From Candidatus Melainabacteria bacterium (lineage in GTDB: Bacteria; Cyanobacteriota; Vampirovibrionia; Obscuribacterales; Obscuribacteraceae), in the NCBI GenBank assembly GCA_003963305.1, contig RXJR01000008.1, positions 62,001-126,000 on the forward strand: DNA of 64,000 nt, given 5' to 3'. Shown here piece by piece: positions 17,358 through 26,066 of the stretch. The stretch's first letter is position 1; each line of letters begins with the position of its first letter. The notes under the pieces are model-generated. The model saw nothing but the letters and a program-made list of their open reading frames with translations. It was not told the origin of the DNA and searched no databases. The position numbers and the translations under genes are program-made.

Positions 17358-17763
17358 GGCAGTCTTCCTTCTCTTCATGGGAAGGTTTGCAGCCGCTGCG
17401 AAAACAAAGCAGTGAGAATATGCCGGGTAGCTTGATGTGCAGGCTCAACTCGACATACGGCTGGGGCGGGACACCTGATTTGCAGCCGGCAATTTTGCCT
17501 GGTATCGCATCAGGTGCTATGGAACGCACGCGTATACTGAGCCGGGAGACGCTGCACGAAGGCATGTCACTGTCTGGTCAGATTCTGGCGTGAAATGTGA
17601 TGGTTGAGGCAGTTAAAGGGCTTTCTGGAGAAATTGTCGAACTTGTTACATTTCACAGACTATGGCAGTGGTGGTGCATATCCCTAGCGTCTGATGCCCC
17701 TGATGGATATAAGAATTTGTAATCAAAGACAGGACAAGTGTTCGCGCGAATAAGATCGCTTTC

Positions 17764-17850
17764 ATGAATGGTCTTGCTACGCTTTTAACCAGTTATGCAG
17801 TCGCCATTTTTGTTGCTCAGTGCAATTGTGAGTGCAATCTAAAGTGTTGA
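17764..17850 (+). CDS. Possible 28-residue Cys-rich peptide
   Basis: ATG 17764 to TGA 17850 encodes a peptide with a hydrophobic centre (LLTSYAVAIFVA) and a cysteine-rich end (CNCECNLKC). The composition is unusual for a chance frame, but no ribosome binding site precedes it and the frame is very short. It could be a small membrane peptide or pure coincidence. Confidence 0.2.
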   Translation: MNGLATLLTSYAVAIFVAQCNCECNLKC

Positions 17851-17962
17851 AACGACTATCGCCGTGCAGCTATCACACTTTGCACAACTGACGTAGCGCG
17901 CGGGAAAACAGCTAATCGATTGGCAGGCATAGCCGTGTTAAACGGCATAATTTCTCAAACAC

Positions 17963-18004
17963 CGTATGCGGTGCAGCCAAATATTATAAGCAGCACCGCA
18001 TACG
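17963..18004. repeat. 12-bp perfect inverted repeat
   Basis: CGTATGCGGTGC (17963-17974) and GCACCGCATACG (17993-18004), with an AT-rich 18-base loop. It lies 48 bases beyond the hup stem-loop. It may be a second terminator or a regulatory site; no T run follows on either strand. Confidence 0.5.
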
Positions 18005-18051
18005 ATTACGACCGGCAAATTTGTCGATTGTACGTTAAAGAGTCGCATAGC

Positions 18052-18083
18052 AGAAACGAGGTCTATCACTAGACCTCGTTTCT
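18052..18083 (-). terminator. Stem-loop after hup
   Basis: AGAAACGAGGTCTA (18052-18065) pairs with TAGACCTCGTTTCT (18070-18083): 14 bp, no mismatch, TCAC loop. It is 65 bases past the hup stop codon. The T-rich part is inside the stem. Confidence 0.65.
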
Positions 18084-18148
18084 TCAATGTGGGATGGACT
18101 GACGTTACCTTACCTAATCCAAAAAAGTTAGTTGAAAGAGATCCTAAC

Positions 18149-18565
18149 CTATCTCTTTTTTCCGCCCTTTTTGGCAGCTTTCTTAGCTGGCTTTGCAGCC
18201 TTCTTAGCAGCTGGTTTTGCAGCTTTCTTAGCAGCTGGTTTCGCTGAAGCAGCTTTAGGCTTAGCGAGCACCAAGTTTGGTTGCTTAGAACGGCCGTTAA
18301 CGATGTCTTTGAGTTCTTTACCAGCGCGGAACGCAGGTACTCTTGCGGCTGCAATCTTGAGAGGGGCCAGTGTTCTGGGATTACGGCCGGTTCTTGCTTT
18401 ACGCATGCGGCGTTCAAAAGTTCCGAAGCCAACAAGAGTTACTTTGTCGCCTTTGGCCAATGCGCCGGTGATGGTGTGAATGAATGCTGAAAGTGTGCGT
18501 GTCACTTCAGACTTAGGTTGTCCTGTAGCCTTGGCTACGTTTTCTACGAGCTCAGCTCGGTTCAT
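18149..18565 (-). CDS. hup: HU-family DNA-binding protein with histone-H1-like Lys/Ala tail
   Basis: 138 residues. The first 95 match HU: start MNRAELVENVAKATG, the turn VTLVGFGTFERRMRKARTGRNP that forms the DNA-embracing arm, and the end FRAGKELKDIVNG. HU bends and compacts DNA as a dimer. The last 40 residues are almost only Lys, Ala and Pro in repeats of the PAAKKAAK type, like histone H1 and the HU variants of some actinobacteria and Deinococcus. The tail should add non-specific DNA binding and stronger compaction. A very good AAGGAGG precedes the ATG, and a promoter is visible at 18612-18640, suggesting high expression. A frame on the same strand through the tail is only a shadow. Confidence 0.95.
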   Translation of the reverse strand: MNRAELVENVAKATGQPKSEVTRTLSAFIHTITGALAKGDKVTLVGFGTFERRMRKARTGRNPRTLAPLKIAAARVPAFRAGKELKDIVNGRSKQPNLVLAKPKAASAKPAAKKAAKPAAKKAAKPAKKAAKKGGKKR

Positions 18566-19055
18566 CGGATTTCCTCCTTATGGAAATGCTCACCCCAACC
18601 CACAAGGACGGATGATAACACCAGGTCTACGAATAGACAATAGATTTGGTCAGCAAAAGACGAAAATTTCTGATCGCGCACTTTTTCAAATCACGCTGCG
18701 GTCAATATTGCAGGTCGATCGCCTTCGAGGGGGGCTCCGAACCAGTGATGATTAGTTTGTCTCAGAAGGTCGCGCAGTTCAGAGTTTCGCGAAATTGTTC
18801 TTTCATCGTAGTCTTTCGGCGTATGCATTTTTGCACCACATTGAACATGCGATGGACACCGCATTTCAACATGACATCTCTTGATACATTTCAGTTAAAA
18901 TTTTTGTGCATTGCAATGCTTGCACGATGCGCTTTTCCGAATTTGATCGATTTTCGCGTCCGGTATCTAGCAAAGATATGCCTGCCCGAAAAGTTCTATA
19001 ATTCAATTTTGACTGTCCCTGGAAGTGAGTTCACATCTCAAAAGTAGGCTGCCTC
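18566..19055. other. Divergent control region between hup and the beta-propeller gene
   Basis: It holds the hup promoter (listed) and a TATAAT at 18997-19002 that may be the -10 box for the gene at 19056, without a recognisable -35. A 133-codon frame here has no ribosome binding site or family resemblance and was not accepted. Confidence 0.45.
18612..18640 (-). promoter_or_regulatory. Sigma-70-type promoter of hup
   Basis: On the minus strand TTGTCT (18640-18635), a 17-base spacer, then TATCAT (18617-18612). Transcription would begin near 18605, about 40 bases before the hup ATG. Confidence 0.6.
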
Positions 19056-20399
19056 ATGACAACATTGTCTGGAACTTCTAAACCGGTTTTGAGTTTTTTG
19101 ATAGCAGTCACTGCTCTCGGGCTCTCCCTGAAACCCGCGGAGTGTCAGGCTCCGGCGTCGGGACCGTCGGGCAGCAAAAATTCTGTCGTTACGCCTGCAA
19201 TTTCTAAGCCCGTCACTGTTGCGCCCAAAAACAGCACAGCAACAACAGCTCAGCCGGCACCCCTGAAAGGCAACGCTGTTCATATTGCCGACGAGGCGGC
19301 CAAGTCCATGACCAACGAGCAGATGCTAAAGGCGTCGGCCAGCGTGGTAGCGAAGTATCGCAACGGGTGGCAAATGTTTCTGCAAAATCCTTGCCGCACA
19401 GGAGTTGCACCGGCTGAGGCCACTACTTTGCCTCAAGGTCGCTTGCACTGGAGCTTTCCGGCAGAGGGTCCGATCGATTCTTCTCCTGCTGTATATAAAG
19501 GAGTCGTATATGTCGGTAGTGATGATGCAAATGTATATGCAGTAGATGAGCGTACCGGCTCTATGTTATGGCACACCAAGCTGGGCGACAAGGTGAAATC
19601 TTCCCCGGCTGTTTCTGACGGAATTCTTGTAATTGGTTGTGAGGACAAGAAACTCTACTGTCTGGACACGCGCAACGGTAAGGTTTTGTGGTCTGCAGAG
19701 TCAGGCGATCGCATTTCATCTTCCCCGGCAATTTATGAAGGTGTTGCCTACGTTGGTAGCTGGGACGGATTTTTGTATGCAGTTGATGTGAAAAGCGGAG
19801 CGATTAAATGGAAATTTCAAACCGGTGCGCGCATAACATCATCGCCATCTGTTGTTGGAGATCTGGTGCTGGTTAGTTCTCACAGTGGTTCAGTATTTGC
19901 AGTCTCTATTGCTGATGGCACTCAGGTCTGGCAGCACAAAACGGGCAATAAGATATTTGCCTCACCCATGGTTATGGGCGACACAGTATTCGTGTCGAGT
20001 TGGGACAAATATTTCTATGCACTCGACGCAGCGACAGGGCATCTGAAATGGAAATATGCCGGGGCCGAGAGTTTCAGTATTTCACCTGTAGGAGCGAACG
20101 GAAAAGTTTTCGTGGGCAATGATGACTTGAAAATGTATTGTCTCAATGCCGCCACTGGAAAAATGCTCTGGAAAACTGGAATCAACAGTCCTGTTCCATT
20201 GCTCTCATCCTCTCCGGGGCTGCTCGGAAACATGCTCTATATGGGAAGTTCGGACTCGTATGTATATGCGATCGATACTCGTAACGGCGGAATCAAATGG
20301 AAGTACAAAACGCAGCGACCTATTTGTAGCTCACCGGCAATATCATCGACTGGCGTGTGCATAGGCAGCCAGGATGGAAATCTCTATTCCATTGACTAG
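19056..20399 (+). CDS. Exported PQQ-type beta-propeller protein (BamB-like repeats)
   Basis: 447 residues. A signal peptide (cleavage near AECQA, about residue 32) is followed by a Pro/Thr/Ser-rich linker to about 100. Seven or eight blades then repeat the pattern of SSPAVYKGVVYVGSDDANVYAVDERTGSMLWHTK. Each blade has the WK/WH and YVGS...YAxD signatures of PQQ_2 propellers. It resembles BamB and PQQ-repeat proteins, but the tryptophan-docking residues of true quinoprotein dehydrogenases are not evident, so it is more likely a periplasmic scaffold than an enzyme. It converges on the M23 gene, whose stop codon is only four bases away. Confidence 0.88.
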   Translation: MTTLSGTSKPVLSFLIAVTALGLSLKPAECQAPASGPSGSKNSVVTPAISKPVTVAPKNSTATTAQPAPLKGNAVHIADEAAKSMTNEQMLKASASVVAKYRNGWQMFLQNPCRTGVAPAEATTLPQGRLHWSFPAEGPIDSSPAVYKGVVYVGSDDANVYAVDERTGSMLWHTKLGDKVKSSPAVSDGILVIGCEDKKLYCLDTRNGKVLWSAESGDRISSSPAIYEGVAYVGSWDGFLYAVDVKSGAIKWKFQTGARITSSPSVVGDLVLVSSHSGSVFAVSIADGTQVWQHKTGNKIFASPMVMGDTVFVSSWDKYFYALDAATGHLKWKYAGAESFSISPVGANGKVFVGNDDLKMYCLNAATGKMLWKTGINSPVPLLSSSPGLLGNMLYMGSSDSYVYAIDTRNGGIKWKYKTQRPICSSPAISSTGVCIGSQDGNLYSID

Positions 20400-20403
20400 T
20401 CGG

Positions 20404-21165
20404 TCAGTTCTCCACTGATGGAGGCGGTGATTTTGCAGGCTTCTTCACTTCAGGCAAATCAACGTCATCGGTGTCGGTTGCTTTAGCCTCCAGTTGTTGA
20501 AGCTGCTGTTTCTTCGCTGCAAGTGCGGCTTGACCGCGCGCTGTTTTAAGAGCTTGAACGTATTTGGGCACTGTCGTTAGATACTTCATCGGTTCGATGT
20601 ACTCGTTCGTATCCTCTTTGATGACAGTGTAATGAACATGAACACCAGTAGACCGCCCGGTCGAACCGGCGTACCCAATCACTCGACCGCGAGTCACCCA
20701 CTGACCCGGCAAGACGCTGTATGCATTCAAGTGTCCGGTGATTGAGCGAACGCCGGGATAAGGATGGTAAACCTCAACAGCAACTCCGAGTGCGCCACGC
20801 CAGCCGACTCGCGTTACGTATCCGTCGAGTAACTCGTAAACACGATCGTTGAGTTTAGCGCCTAAATCAACACCGCTGTGGAAGTCGCCTTTTCCTGTTA
20901 CAGGGTGAATTCGAAAACCAGCTTTGGATGTGACCACTCCCATTCCTACAGGTGTGTACATCATGTCGTCGCGCATTGGCGAAATTAAAACCTGAGGGGC
21001 ATAGTACCCCTGAAAATAGTAGGCCTGCGCTGGCGGCGTGCCGCAAAAACCAGCGAACCCGGCAGTAAATAGAGCGAGAAAAAAATTCTCCGGTCGATAA
21101 GCAAACAGTCGTTGCTTATCGGAAGACAGTCTTTGCAGCAAGCTGCCCGACTTATCTGTGAGCAT
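20404..21165 (-). CDS. M23 family peptidoglycan endopeptidase
   Basis: About 253 residues. A hydrophobic export signal lies at about residues 28-48, ending near PPAQA. The LytM/M23 domain (about 80-205) has both zinc-binding signatures: HSGVDLGA (His and Asp ligands) and GVHVHYTV (catalytic and ligand histidines), with the GHLNAYSV segment between. It should cut peptide cross-links in the cell wall. A coiled-coil stretch (AALAAKKQQLQQLEAKA) and a Pro-rich end follow. Start 21165 is chosen because GGGAAG lies seven bases before it; the alternative ATG at 21198 has its Shine-Dalgarno too far away. Confidence 0.9.
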   Translation of the reverse strand: MLTDKSGSLLQRLSSDKQRLFAYRPENFFLALFTAGFAGFCGTPPAQAYYFQGYYAPQVLISPMRDDMMYTPVGMGVVTSKAGFRIHPVTGKGDFHSGVDLGAKLNDRVYELLDGYVTRVGWRGALGVAVEVYHPYPGVRSITGHLNAYSVLPGQWVTRGRVIGYAGSTGRSTGVHVHYTVIKEDTNEYIEPMKYLTTVPKYVQALKTARGQAALAAKKQQLQQLEAKATDTDDVDLPEVKKPAKSPPPSVEN

Positions 21166-21295
21166 ACGACGGCTTCCCTCGGCGCTGATCCTGTTCATAT
21201 TGTACGAGCAACCGTCACTCCTTGCTTGAACTTGACTTCCGGGACAGTGTTATCCTTGTGTGCGGCATAATTTTTGAACTGATGGGGCAAATCAC

Positions 21296-22102
21296 TTGGG
21301 CACCTACACCTTAGCTGGACTGGTATGCATTTTTGTTATCGTCGCAGTCGCTGTTGGTGGCTTGCTCGCAGTTAGACGCTGGATACAAGCGACCGACTTG
21401 AAGGTACATCATGACGTTACCGACCCTCTTTCGCAGGTTGTTGGAATGATGTTTGCAGTTTTGATCGGTTTTATGGTTAGCGATGCCATGCAGCGATTTG
21501 AAGAGGCTCGTGCCACCGTTCAGCAGGAAGCTGCCTCCCTCGCCGATATTTTTAACCTGGCAGGCGGCATGCCCAAACCGGCTCGAGACCAGTTGCGTTC
21601 GACATGCATAACTTACGCTGAGCAAATCATTAATACCGAATGGCCGCTATTGGCTCAAAGACAAATTAGCGTTCCGACCATCAGGACATATCGGTCTCTC
21701 TGGCAGCAGTGCGTCACTTTTCATCCGAACGATCAAGCCGAAAGCAACATACAACAGGTACTTCTTGGTTCTTTGACCGATATGAGCGACGCTCGTCGTC
21801 TGCGTATTGAAGCTCTCCATAATGGTCTGCCTCTGGCGCTCTGGTGGGTGCTTCTGGCGGGTGGGTTGGCGACAATCATATTCACCTATTTCTTCGGCAT
21901 TAAAAACACGAAGCTTCAAGTCGTCATGACCGCGATTGTGACGCTGGTAATTTGTCTGAATATCTTTCTTCTCGCCAGTTTCGACGATCCTTTCGGCGGC
22001 GACGTCATGGTTCATCCGACAGCCTTCGAAGCTGACTTGATGATGTTCAAAACTCAGTGGGATCCAAGCAAGGATGCAGAACAGGACGTGGTAAAGCCTT
22101 AG
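21296..22102 (+). CDS. DUF4239 membrane protein (bestrophin-like)
   Basis: 268 residues from a TTG start, with GGGG eight bases before it. Two N-terminal helices (about 5-25 and 48-62), then SDAMQRFEEARATVQQEAASL, a soluble middle part, and two C-terminal helices (about 185-205, 212-232). This matches the DUF4239 family, predicted to resemble bestrophin anion channels; function is not established. No partner gene is obvious. A small hairpin GACCCG/CGGGTC follows at 22136-22160. Confidence 0.8.
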   Translation: MGTYTLAGLVCIFVIVAVAVGGLLAVRRWIQATDLKVHHDVTDPLSQVVGMMFAVLIGFMVSDAMQRFEEARATVQQEAASLADIFNLAGGMPKPARDQLRSTCITYAEQIINTEWPLLAQRQISVPTIRTYRSLWQQCVTFHPNDQAESNIQQVLLGSLTDMSDARRLRIEALHNGLPLALWWVLLAGGLATIIFTYFFGIKNTKLQVVMTAIVTLVICLNIFLLASFDDPFGGDVMVHPTAFEADLMMFKTQWDPSKDAEQDVVKP

Positions 22103-22199
22103 CCAGGATTCGTCTCAACTGATTCAATTATCTTAGACCCGCTTTGCTCCGCTTCGGGTCAGTCGGCGCCACTCTGGGCATATAAAGGCAGAGGAAATT

Positions 22200-23618
22200 A
22201 TGGAACCGAACGACTCACCTAAGTTAGTAATCAGGTACAAAGAAGACCAGGCTCGTGCTGCCTTGTTTCTTGCAATTGCCCTGGCGCCGATCTGGGGCAT
22301 CTGGGCCCTGTATGTCTGCAGCTGGTTGGCCAAAGCTGTGATCCAGGGTGGGTTCGTGGGCTATGAAGACCTGTTCTGTTTGTTGCTCTTTTATTTGAGC
22401 CTGGTTGCGCTTGGCTCGTTTACCGTGCTGGTTTGTCTCGATAACAAGTTTGCGCTTACTGAGGATGGTCTGGAATTACCACGGCGTTTTTTGTTTGATC
22501 TGGCTCTTTTAAGGAAGCGGCCATGGTCGCATCTTGATCTTATTGAGTTCAAGAATGACGAATTGATTATGCGCTTCGGCAATACGTTGCAGAAGGGGCA
22601 GGTGCGGTTTCGCTTAGCAGGAGTGAAAACCTCAGATCTTAAGGACCTCGTTGTCGCAGTCCGTTCTAACGCCCCTGAGACCCGCTGTGTTTTTGATCGC
22701 AGAGCTGTTGAAATGGGCATCCCGGGCATTCAAGCAAATCCCTCAGATGAGAGCTTCACTGCTATTTGGGAGCGTGACCTGGCCAGTCGCTTCGGCAGTA
22801 CCGCCTTTGTGCCGCTGGAAGCGAAGACGAAATTGCAAAACGGTCGTCTGACGGTAATCGGGCAGATTTCCTTTGGTGGCTTGTCGGCTGTTTATCTGTG
22901 TAAGGACAATCTTGGTGAGACGGTCATTCTCAAAGAAGCCGTCGTTCCCCTCAATGCAGATGCTGCCAGCAAAGAAAAGGCGCTTGAGATGTTTAAGCGT
23001 GAAGCTAAAATCTTGCAGGCGTTATCGCATCAAAATATTGCTCGGGTACTGGACCACTTTGTCGAGAATGGTCGTGATTACCTGGTTATAGAGCACATCA
23101 ATGGTGTGGATTTGCGTGCATACGTGAAGGAACACGGACCTCAGCCGGAGCGATTGATCATGCGCTGGGCTCTGGAAGTAGCAGATATCCTCGCCTATCT
23201 TCACACTCAGAACCCACCCATCATTCATCGCGACGTGACACCCGACAATCTGGTTTTGGATCGCACAGGCTCTATCAAACTGATTGATTTTGGAGCCGCC
23301 AATGAATTCATTGCCACCGCCACCGGTACACTCGTCGGCAAGCAATCATATATTTCGCCCGAGCAGTTTCGAGGAAAAGCTGTGCCTCAAAGCGATATTT
23401 ACGCGCTGGGCTGCACTCTTTATTATCTTGCCATCGGGTCCGACCCTGAGGCTCTGTCACAGTCCAGTTTGCCAGGCGATAATGCGGCGAAGATGCCGGC
23501 TTTGAACAAACTGATCAAAGATTGTACAGCTATGGAATTGGAAGATCGCTTACAGAATATGGAAGCGGTTGCCGCGGAGGCACGACAGTACATTTTCAAT
23601 CTGCAGCAGCAAGGCTAA
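22200..23618 (+). CDS. Membrane-bound Ser/Thr protein kinase
   Basis: 472 residues. Two membrane helices at the N-terminus (about 20-48, 60-80), a 130-residue soluble segment resembling a PH-like membrane-associated domain, then a Hanks-type kinase from about 215. Glycine loop is GQISFGGLSAVY; the lysine is in VILKEAV; the catalytic loop is HRDVTPDN (about 342-349); the metal site is DFG (about 363); SPEQF and SDIYALG follow. All catalytic residues are present, so it should be active on cytoplasmic targets. AGAGGAAA lies before the ATG. It stops three bases before the next kinase gene, so both are one operon. Confidence 0.93.
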   Translation: MEPNDSPKLVIRYKEDQARAALFLAIALAPIWGIWALYVCSWLAKAVIQGGFVGYEDLFCLLLFYLSLVALGSFTVLVCLDNKFALTEDGLELPRRFLFDLALLRKRPWSHLDLIEFKNDELIMRFGNTLQKGQVRFRLAGVKTSDLKDLVVAVRSNAPETRCVFDRRAVEMGIPGIQANPSDESFTAIWERDLASRFGSTAFVPLEAKTKLQNGRLTVIGQISFGGLSAVYLCKDNLGETVILKEAVVPLNADAASKEKALEMFKREAKILQALSHQNIARVLDHFVENGRDYLVIEHINGVDLRAYVKEHGPQPERLIMRWALEVADILAYLHTQNPPIIHRDVTPDNLVLDRTGSIKLIDFGAANEFIATATGTLVGKQSYISPEQFRGKAVPQSDIYALGCTLYYLAIGSDPEALSQSSLPGDNAAKMPALNKLIKDCTAMELEDRLQNMEAVAAEARQYIFNLQQQG

Positions 23619-23621
23619 TTT

Positions 23622-25436
23622 ATGCAAGAAGAGGCACCGTCTCGCGAAAACGATGTGAAATTGAAGGAGCAGGTTGAGCCGGTAGAGCTTGTCGTTTCCG
23701 GTGATTCCTCATTGGAGCCGTCGATTTCATTGGACCAGTCGAGCCAGGCGCTATCTGAATCTCAGTTGGATCGCGATCGTGAATGTGTGGATCCTTCCGA
23801 GAGTCTTTACAATCATTCGACCGCCGGCATGGCCTTTCAGGGTGCAGGAGGGGCGGCGTTGCAGGTGGCCGGATCGGCTGCCTATCAGCCCGGTATGGCC
23901 AGTTCATCATCAGCCTGGGATCGTCCGTTCGATGTCAACCGGGCCGGCTTTTCACCAACAGTGGTGGCATCTTTTCAAGCCATTCTGATCAGTGTTTTTG
24001 TTCTTATTTTGTTTGCTATTTTCATGCAAACCGTTCAGACCATGGGCGTCACTGATTGGTTCACAGAGCCGTATGCTGCCAATACATACATTCCGCCGCA
24101 GTTCTTAGGCTTGACTCTTAAGAACATCGGCAATCTGGATCAGGTGCTGGCTTTTTTGCCTTTTGCTTTTGTGGGTTGTTGTTTGTTGTCCGGTCTGGTT
24201 GTCTACATCGCCCGTGAATCGCGGTCCAGGGATATTGATTGGACTGATTCTCACCTCATGTTGGAGCATTCCGGTCCGCTTACTCTGGCTGTTCGCTGGT
24301 CTGCCATCGAGCTGGTTCAGCAATTTTCCATATGGGATATTTTCAACGGCAAGCAGCCAGCCTTCCTGATCAGAACGCGTGAAGGCAATCAATTCAAGTT
24401 GAAACTCTCTGATATCAGCAAGAAGCACAACATCGGAACTTTTTTCAGTTTGATCAAAACAAGCGCGCCAAAAGCTGCTTTGCATGTTGATCCGGGCTTT
24501 GCATCCGACAACTCTTATACTGAGCTCTGGCTCAAGTATTTTTCAGTGCCTGCCGAACGCCAGAAAACCGGTATGTTGGAGAACTGCATGCTTCTCGATA
24601 CGGGGCGTTATGAAATTATTGGTACTGTAGGTGGTGGCGGGCAGGGCACCGCCTATCTTGCTAATGTCTGCGTTGCCGGTACGCACCGAAGCGAAACAGA
24701 CGAAAATCACATTGTTTCCATCGATCCGGCTAACCTTGTTTTGAATGAGCAAGTTGTTTTAAAAGAGTATGTTCTGCCTGTGCATCGAGGGCAGCTTACA
24801 GCTGAGCGAACTGCTGAGAAGTTAAGAGCTGAAGCCGAGATTCTGCAAAAGTTGGATCACCCTCAGATAGTCAAGTTGAAAGACGCTTTTGTTGAAGACT
24901 TCCGTGGCTACCTTGTTCTTGAATACGTATCGGGTGAGTCCCTGAAGACTCTGGTCGAAAGGCTGGGCGCTCAGCCGGAAACGCTAGTTATCGACTGGGC
25001 TTTGCGCACCTGCGATATTCTCGAATACATGCACGGTCAGTCACCACCTGTAGTGCACAGAGATATTACTCCCGACAACTTGATGTTGCAGGAAGATGGA
25101 ACAGTAAAAATTGTCGATTTCAACGTTGCTTATCAGGTCGATTCGTCTGCAACTTCAACTGTGGTTGGCAAGCATGCTTACATCCCGGCCGAACAGTTTC
25201 GTGGCAAAGCTGTTCCTCAAAGTGACATCTATTCGCTTGGCGGAACACTGTTCTTCCTCCTGACAGGAAAAGAACCAACTCCTATTACTCAATCGCACCC
25301 CAGGCGTGTTGTCTCAACTATTTCAGATGAGATGGATGCCATAGTGGCCAGAGCAACTTGCTCTTCGTTGTCCGAACGTTATGCGGATATCACCGAGCTA
25401 AGAGCCGATTTGCAAAAATTGGCGAAGCGCGCATAA
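23622..25436 (+). CDS. Second membrane Ser/Thr protein kinase, DFG changed to DFN
   Basis: 604 residues. A low-complexity acidic N-terminus (1-105), two membrane helices (about 115-140, 175-197), a soluble segment, then a Hanks-type kinase from about 330. The glycine loop is GTVGGGGQGTAY, followed by an insertion of about 30 residues before the lysine in VVLKEYV. The catalytic loop is HRDITPDN (about 480). The metal-binding motif is DFN (IVDFNVAY, about 498) instead of DFG. The aspartate that holds magnesium is kept, so activity is possible but may be altered. The activation segment has AEQFRGKAVPQSDIYSLGG, nearly the same as its neighbour, pointing to an old gene duplication. Confidence 0.92.
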   Translation: MQEEAPSRENDVKLKEQVEPVELVVSGDSSLEPSISLDQSSQALSESQLDRDRECVDPSESLYNHSTAGMAFQGAGGAALQVAGSAAYQPGMASSSSAWDRPFDVNRAGFSPTVVASFQAILISVFVLILFAIFMQTVQTMGVTDWFTEPYAANTYIPPQFLGLTLKNIGNLDQVLAFLPFAFVGCCLLSGLVVYIARESRSRDIDWTDSHLMLEHSGPLTLAVRWSAIELVQQFSIWDIFNGKQPAFLIRTREGNQFKLKLSDISKKHNIGTFFSLIKTSAPKAALHVDPGFASDNSYTELWLKYFSVPAERQKTGMLENCMLLDTGRYEIIGTVGGGGQGTAYLANVCVAGTHRSETDENHIVSIDPANLVLNEQVVLKEYVLPVHRGQLTAERTAEKLRAEAEILQKLDHPQIVKLKDAFVEDFRGYLVLEYVSGESLKTLVERLGAQPETLVIDWALRTCDILEYMHGQSPPVVHRDITPDNLMLQEDGTVKIVDFNVAYQVDSSATSTVVGKHAYIPAEQFRGKAVPQSDIYSLGGTLFFLLTGKEPTPITQSHPRRVVSTISDEMDAIVARATCSSLSERYADITELRADLQKLAKRA

Positions 25437-25453
25437 GCACGTAGATTAAAGTC

Positions 25454-25487
25454 TGCGAGAGGAGTCGGAACCTCCTCGCACAATTTT
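25454..25487 (+). terminator. Terminator of the kinase operon
   Basis: TGCGAGAGGAG and CTCCTCGCA pair with a bulge around a TCGGAA loop, followed by CAATTTT, 18 bases after the second kinase stop codon. Confidence 0.65.
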
Positions 25488-26066
25488 GAAGCTGAGCGGA
25501 TCTTTTTCACGTGACATGCGCGGTTGACTCGTCAGGTGATAGCGCAAAGTCCGCTACTGATTGCGGTGCTGTTTGAGTGGGAATTGTCCTGTTTGGAGAG
25601 CATCTCGAACTGCTGCTCCGGTTTACGCCAAACCCAGTGTTCATCAGTATTTTAACGGACCTCGGCATACGGGCTTGAGTGTGCCTGTAACAGTTCGCTT
25701 GGTTCGTGCATAGGCCCATGCTCTGCCCTTGTTGACATCCTGCGCTAGGTTACGCGATTGTGAACATCCAGGCGCCCACATTCCTGCGTCCCCGCACCTT
25801 GTGCCGCAAGGCGTCCACTGTGTAGCTTCAAATTACCCCTTTCTTTTCGTCAGCAAAAAACACCGACACCAAACCCGTTTCCTGACAAACATCTCGGACT
25901 TTGACTGCAACCAGACACCTGGTTGAGTCGAGCCCACCCAACAACCCATCCGGCAGGCAGGTCGCGTGACACCAAGAACGGTGCTGCGGCTTGCTCACTT
26001 TTGTCCTCAGCGATGCCAACCAGCATCGTGATCTGGACCGCCGGTCTAAGACTAGGAGAGTCAACC
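25488..26066. other. Gene-free stretch upstream of beta-amylase
   Basis: A coding frame extends upstream of the beta-amylase ATG to 25923 but lacks a ribosome binding site and family similarity, so it is taken as leader. TTGACA at 25731-25736 is a possible -35 box, without a convincing -10. No other structure was recognised. Confidence 0.4.

Larger units (their letters stand above)
17358..18148. other. Gene-free stretch between HU and antiporter genes
   Basis: Nearly 800 bases. It contains a possible 28-codon ORF (17764-17850), a 12-bp inverted repeat (17963-18004) and a 14-bp stem-loop after hup (18052-18083), each listed separately. The rest shows no coding frame I can support. Confidence 0.4.

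Noticed and set aside
17938-18435. 165-codon minus-strand frame overlapping hup
   Set aside because: Out-of-frame reading of the hup Lys/Ala tail; Leu/Gln-rich by translation of the repeat; no ribosome binding site.
18646-19047. 133-codon plus-strand frame before the beta-propeller gene
   Set aside because: Basic, Phe/Cys-rich translation, no ribosome binding site, overlaps the hup promoter region.
25923-26066. 48-residue N-terminal extension of beta-amylase
   Set aside because: No ribosome binding site at 25923, composition unlike the family, and a good site stands before ATG 26067.
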